Shown here one piece after another: positions 63,721 to 64,000 of a DNA stretch of 64,000 nucleotides; position 1 is the stretch's first letter, and every line of letters begins with the position of its first letter. A program made the position numbers and the translations under genes. Origin of the DNA: Acanthacorydalis orientalis (lineage: Eukaryota; Arthropoda; Insecta; Megaloptera; Corydalidae); contig CM068313.1 in the NCBI GenBank assembly GCA_034766995.1, positions 24,047,012 through 24,111,011 of the forward strand, in the 5' to 3' direction. The notes under the pieces are model-generated. The model was not told the origin of the DNA, ran no database searches, and worked only from the letters and a program-made list of their open reading frames with translations.

Positions 63721-64000
63721 CATCGCGGACCCAACTTCATAAAAAATCTCAAAAAAAAATCAATCGTATTCTATTTAATATAATTAATACACTTACACAT
63801 TAAGTGCATTAAATATACTGTTTTCAAATCAACTCTTAAGACAGTAATCAACTTATAATGACAGCAGACACGAACGTATATCAAAATATGATTGATACGG
63901 TCTACAATTATTAATTTGTACTCTTCAACTATTTTATACACGTCAAAAATACACAATCAATATAAAAACACTTTCAGTAACACAATAAATCACAGTTAAC
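63721..64000. other. AT-rich sequence to window end
   Basis: Nothing recognised. A 61-codon minus frame at 63771-63956 is probably chance. Confidence 0.5.

Noticed and set aside
1..64000. CRISPR arrays, bacterial operons, rRNA genes
   Set aside because: No spaced direct repeats of CRISPR type, no prokaryotic gene organisation, and no rRNA-like conserved sequence were seen; spliced genes mark this as eukaryotic.

Overview
The window looks like nuclear DNA of an insect. It is extremely A+T-rich. Its genes are split by short and long introns with GT..AG borders, and (TA)n microsatellites occur about once per kilobase. Remnants of mariner, Tc1/IS630-like, hAT, pogo/Tigger-like and Jockey-like elements are scattered through it. 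One gene has the layout of an apidaecin-type antimicrobial peptide precursor (Lys-Arg / Glu-Ala spacer / Pro-rich unit ending in PR-x / Arg-Arg), which points to Hymenoptera. That placement, and a guess at a very AT-rich parasitoid wasp, is inference.

Layout. 1-28 kb: no convincing multi-exon gene. The stretch holds microsatellites, small GC-richer islands, TE remnants (mariner at 5.9 kb, hAT at 10.0-10.6 kb, a foldback MITE at 11.7 kb, Tc1/mariner at 24.4 kb, mariner at 26.4 kb), a duplicated unidentified repeat at 16.3-19.8 kb, and a possible TISU-type start exon at 7.87 kb. 28.2-32.1 kb: an immune-type gene. A promoter with kB-like, GATA, TATA and Inr motifs and a 55-nt noncoding exon precede a 2.6-kb intron. 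The single coding exon encodes a 292-residue secreted precursor with dibasic sites, three Pro-rich candidate peptides and a four-cysteine peptide. 33.0-43.1 kb: a complete 11-exon nrf-6-like gene (708 residues: signal peptide, NRF domain, multi-pass acyltransferase-3 domain). 43.5-59.6 kb: mostly gene-free, with a Jockey-like reverse transcriptase fragment on the minus strand and a mariner nested inside a pogo/Tigger-like element. 59.67-59.77 kb: one well-bordered minus-strand exon of an unidentified gene. 63.4-63.7 kb: a GC-richer block that could be a promoter or first exon.

The two solid genes are neighbours on the same strand, about 1 kb apart. Each has its own TATA-type start, so they are separate transcription units, and nothing in the sequence links their functions. 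The item most worth attention is the peptide precursor at 30987-31865, whose peptides resemble apidaecins only at the C-terminal tail and in the processing signals. No database search was possible. Family names rest on motifs I could read, and exon borders rest on splice consensus and reading-frame continuity.
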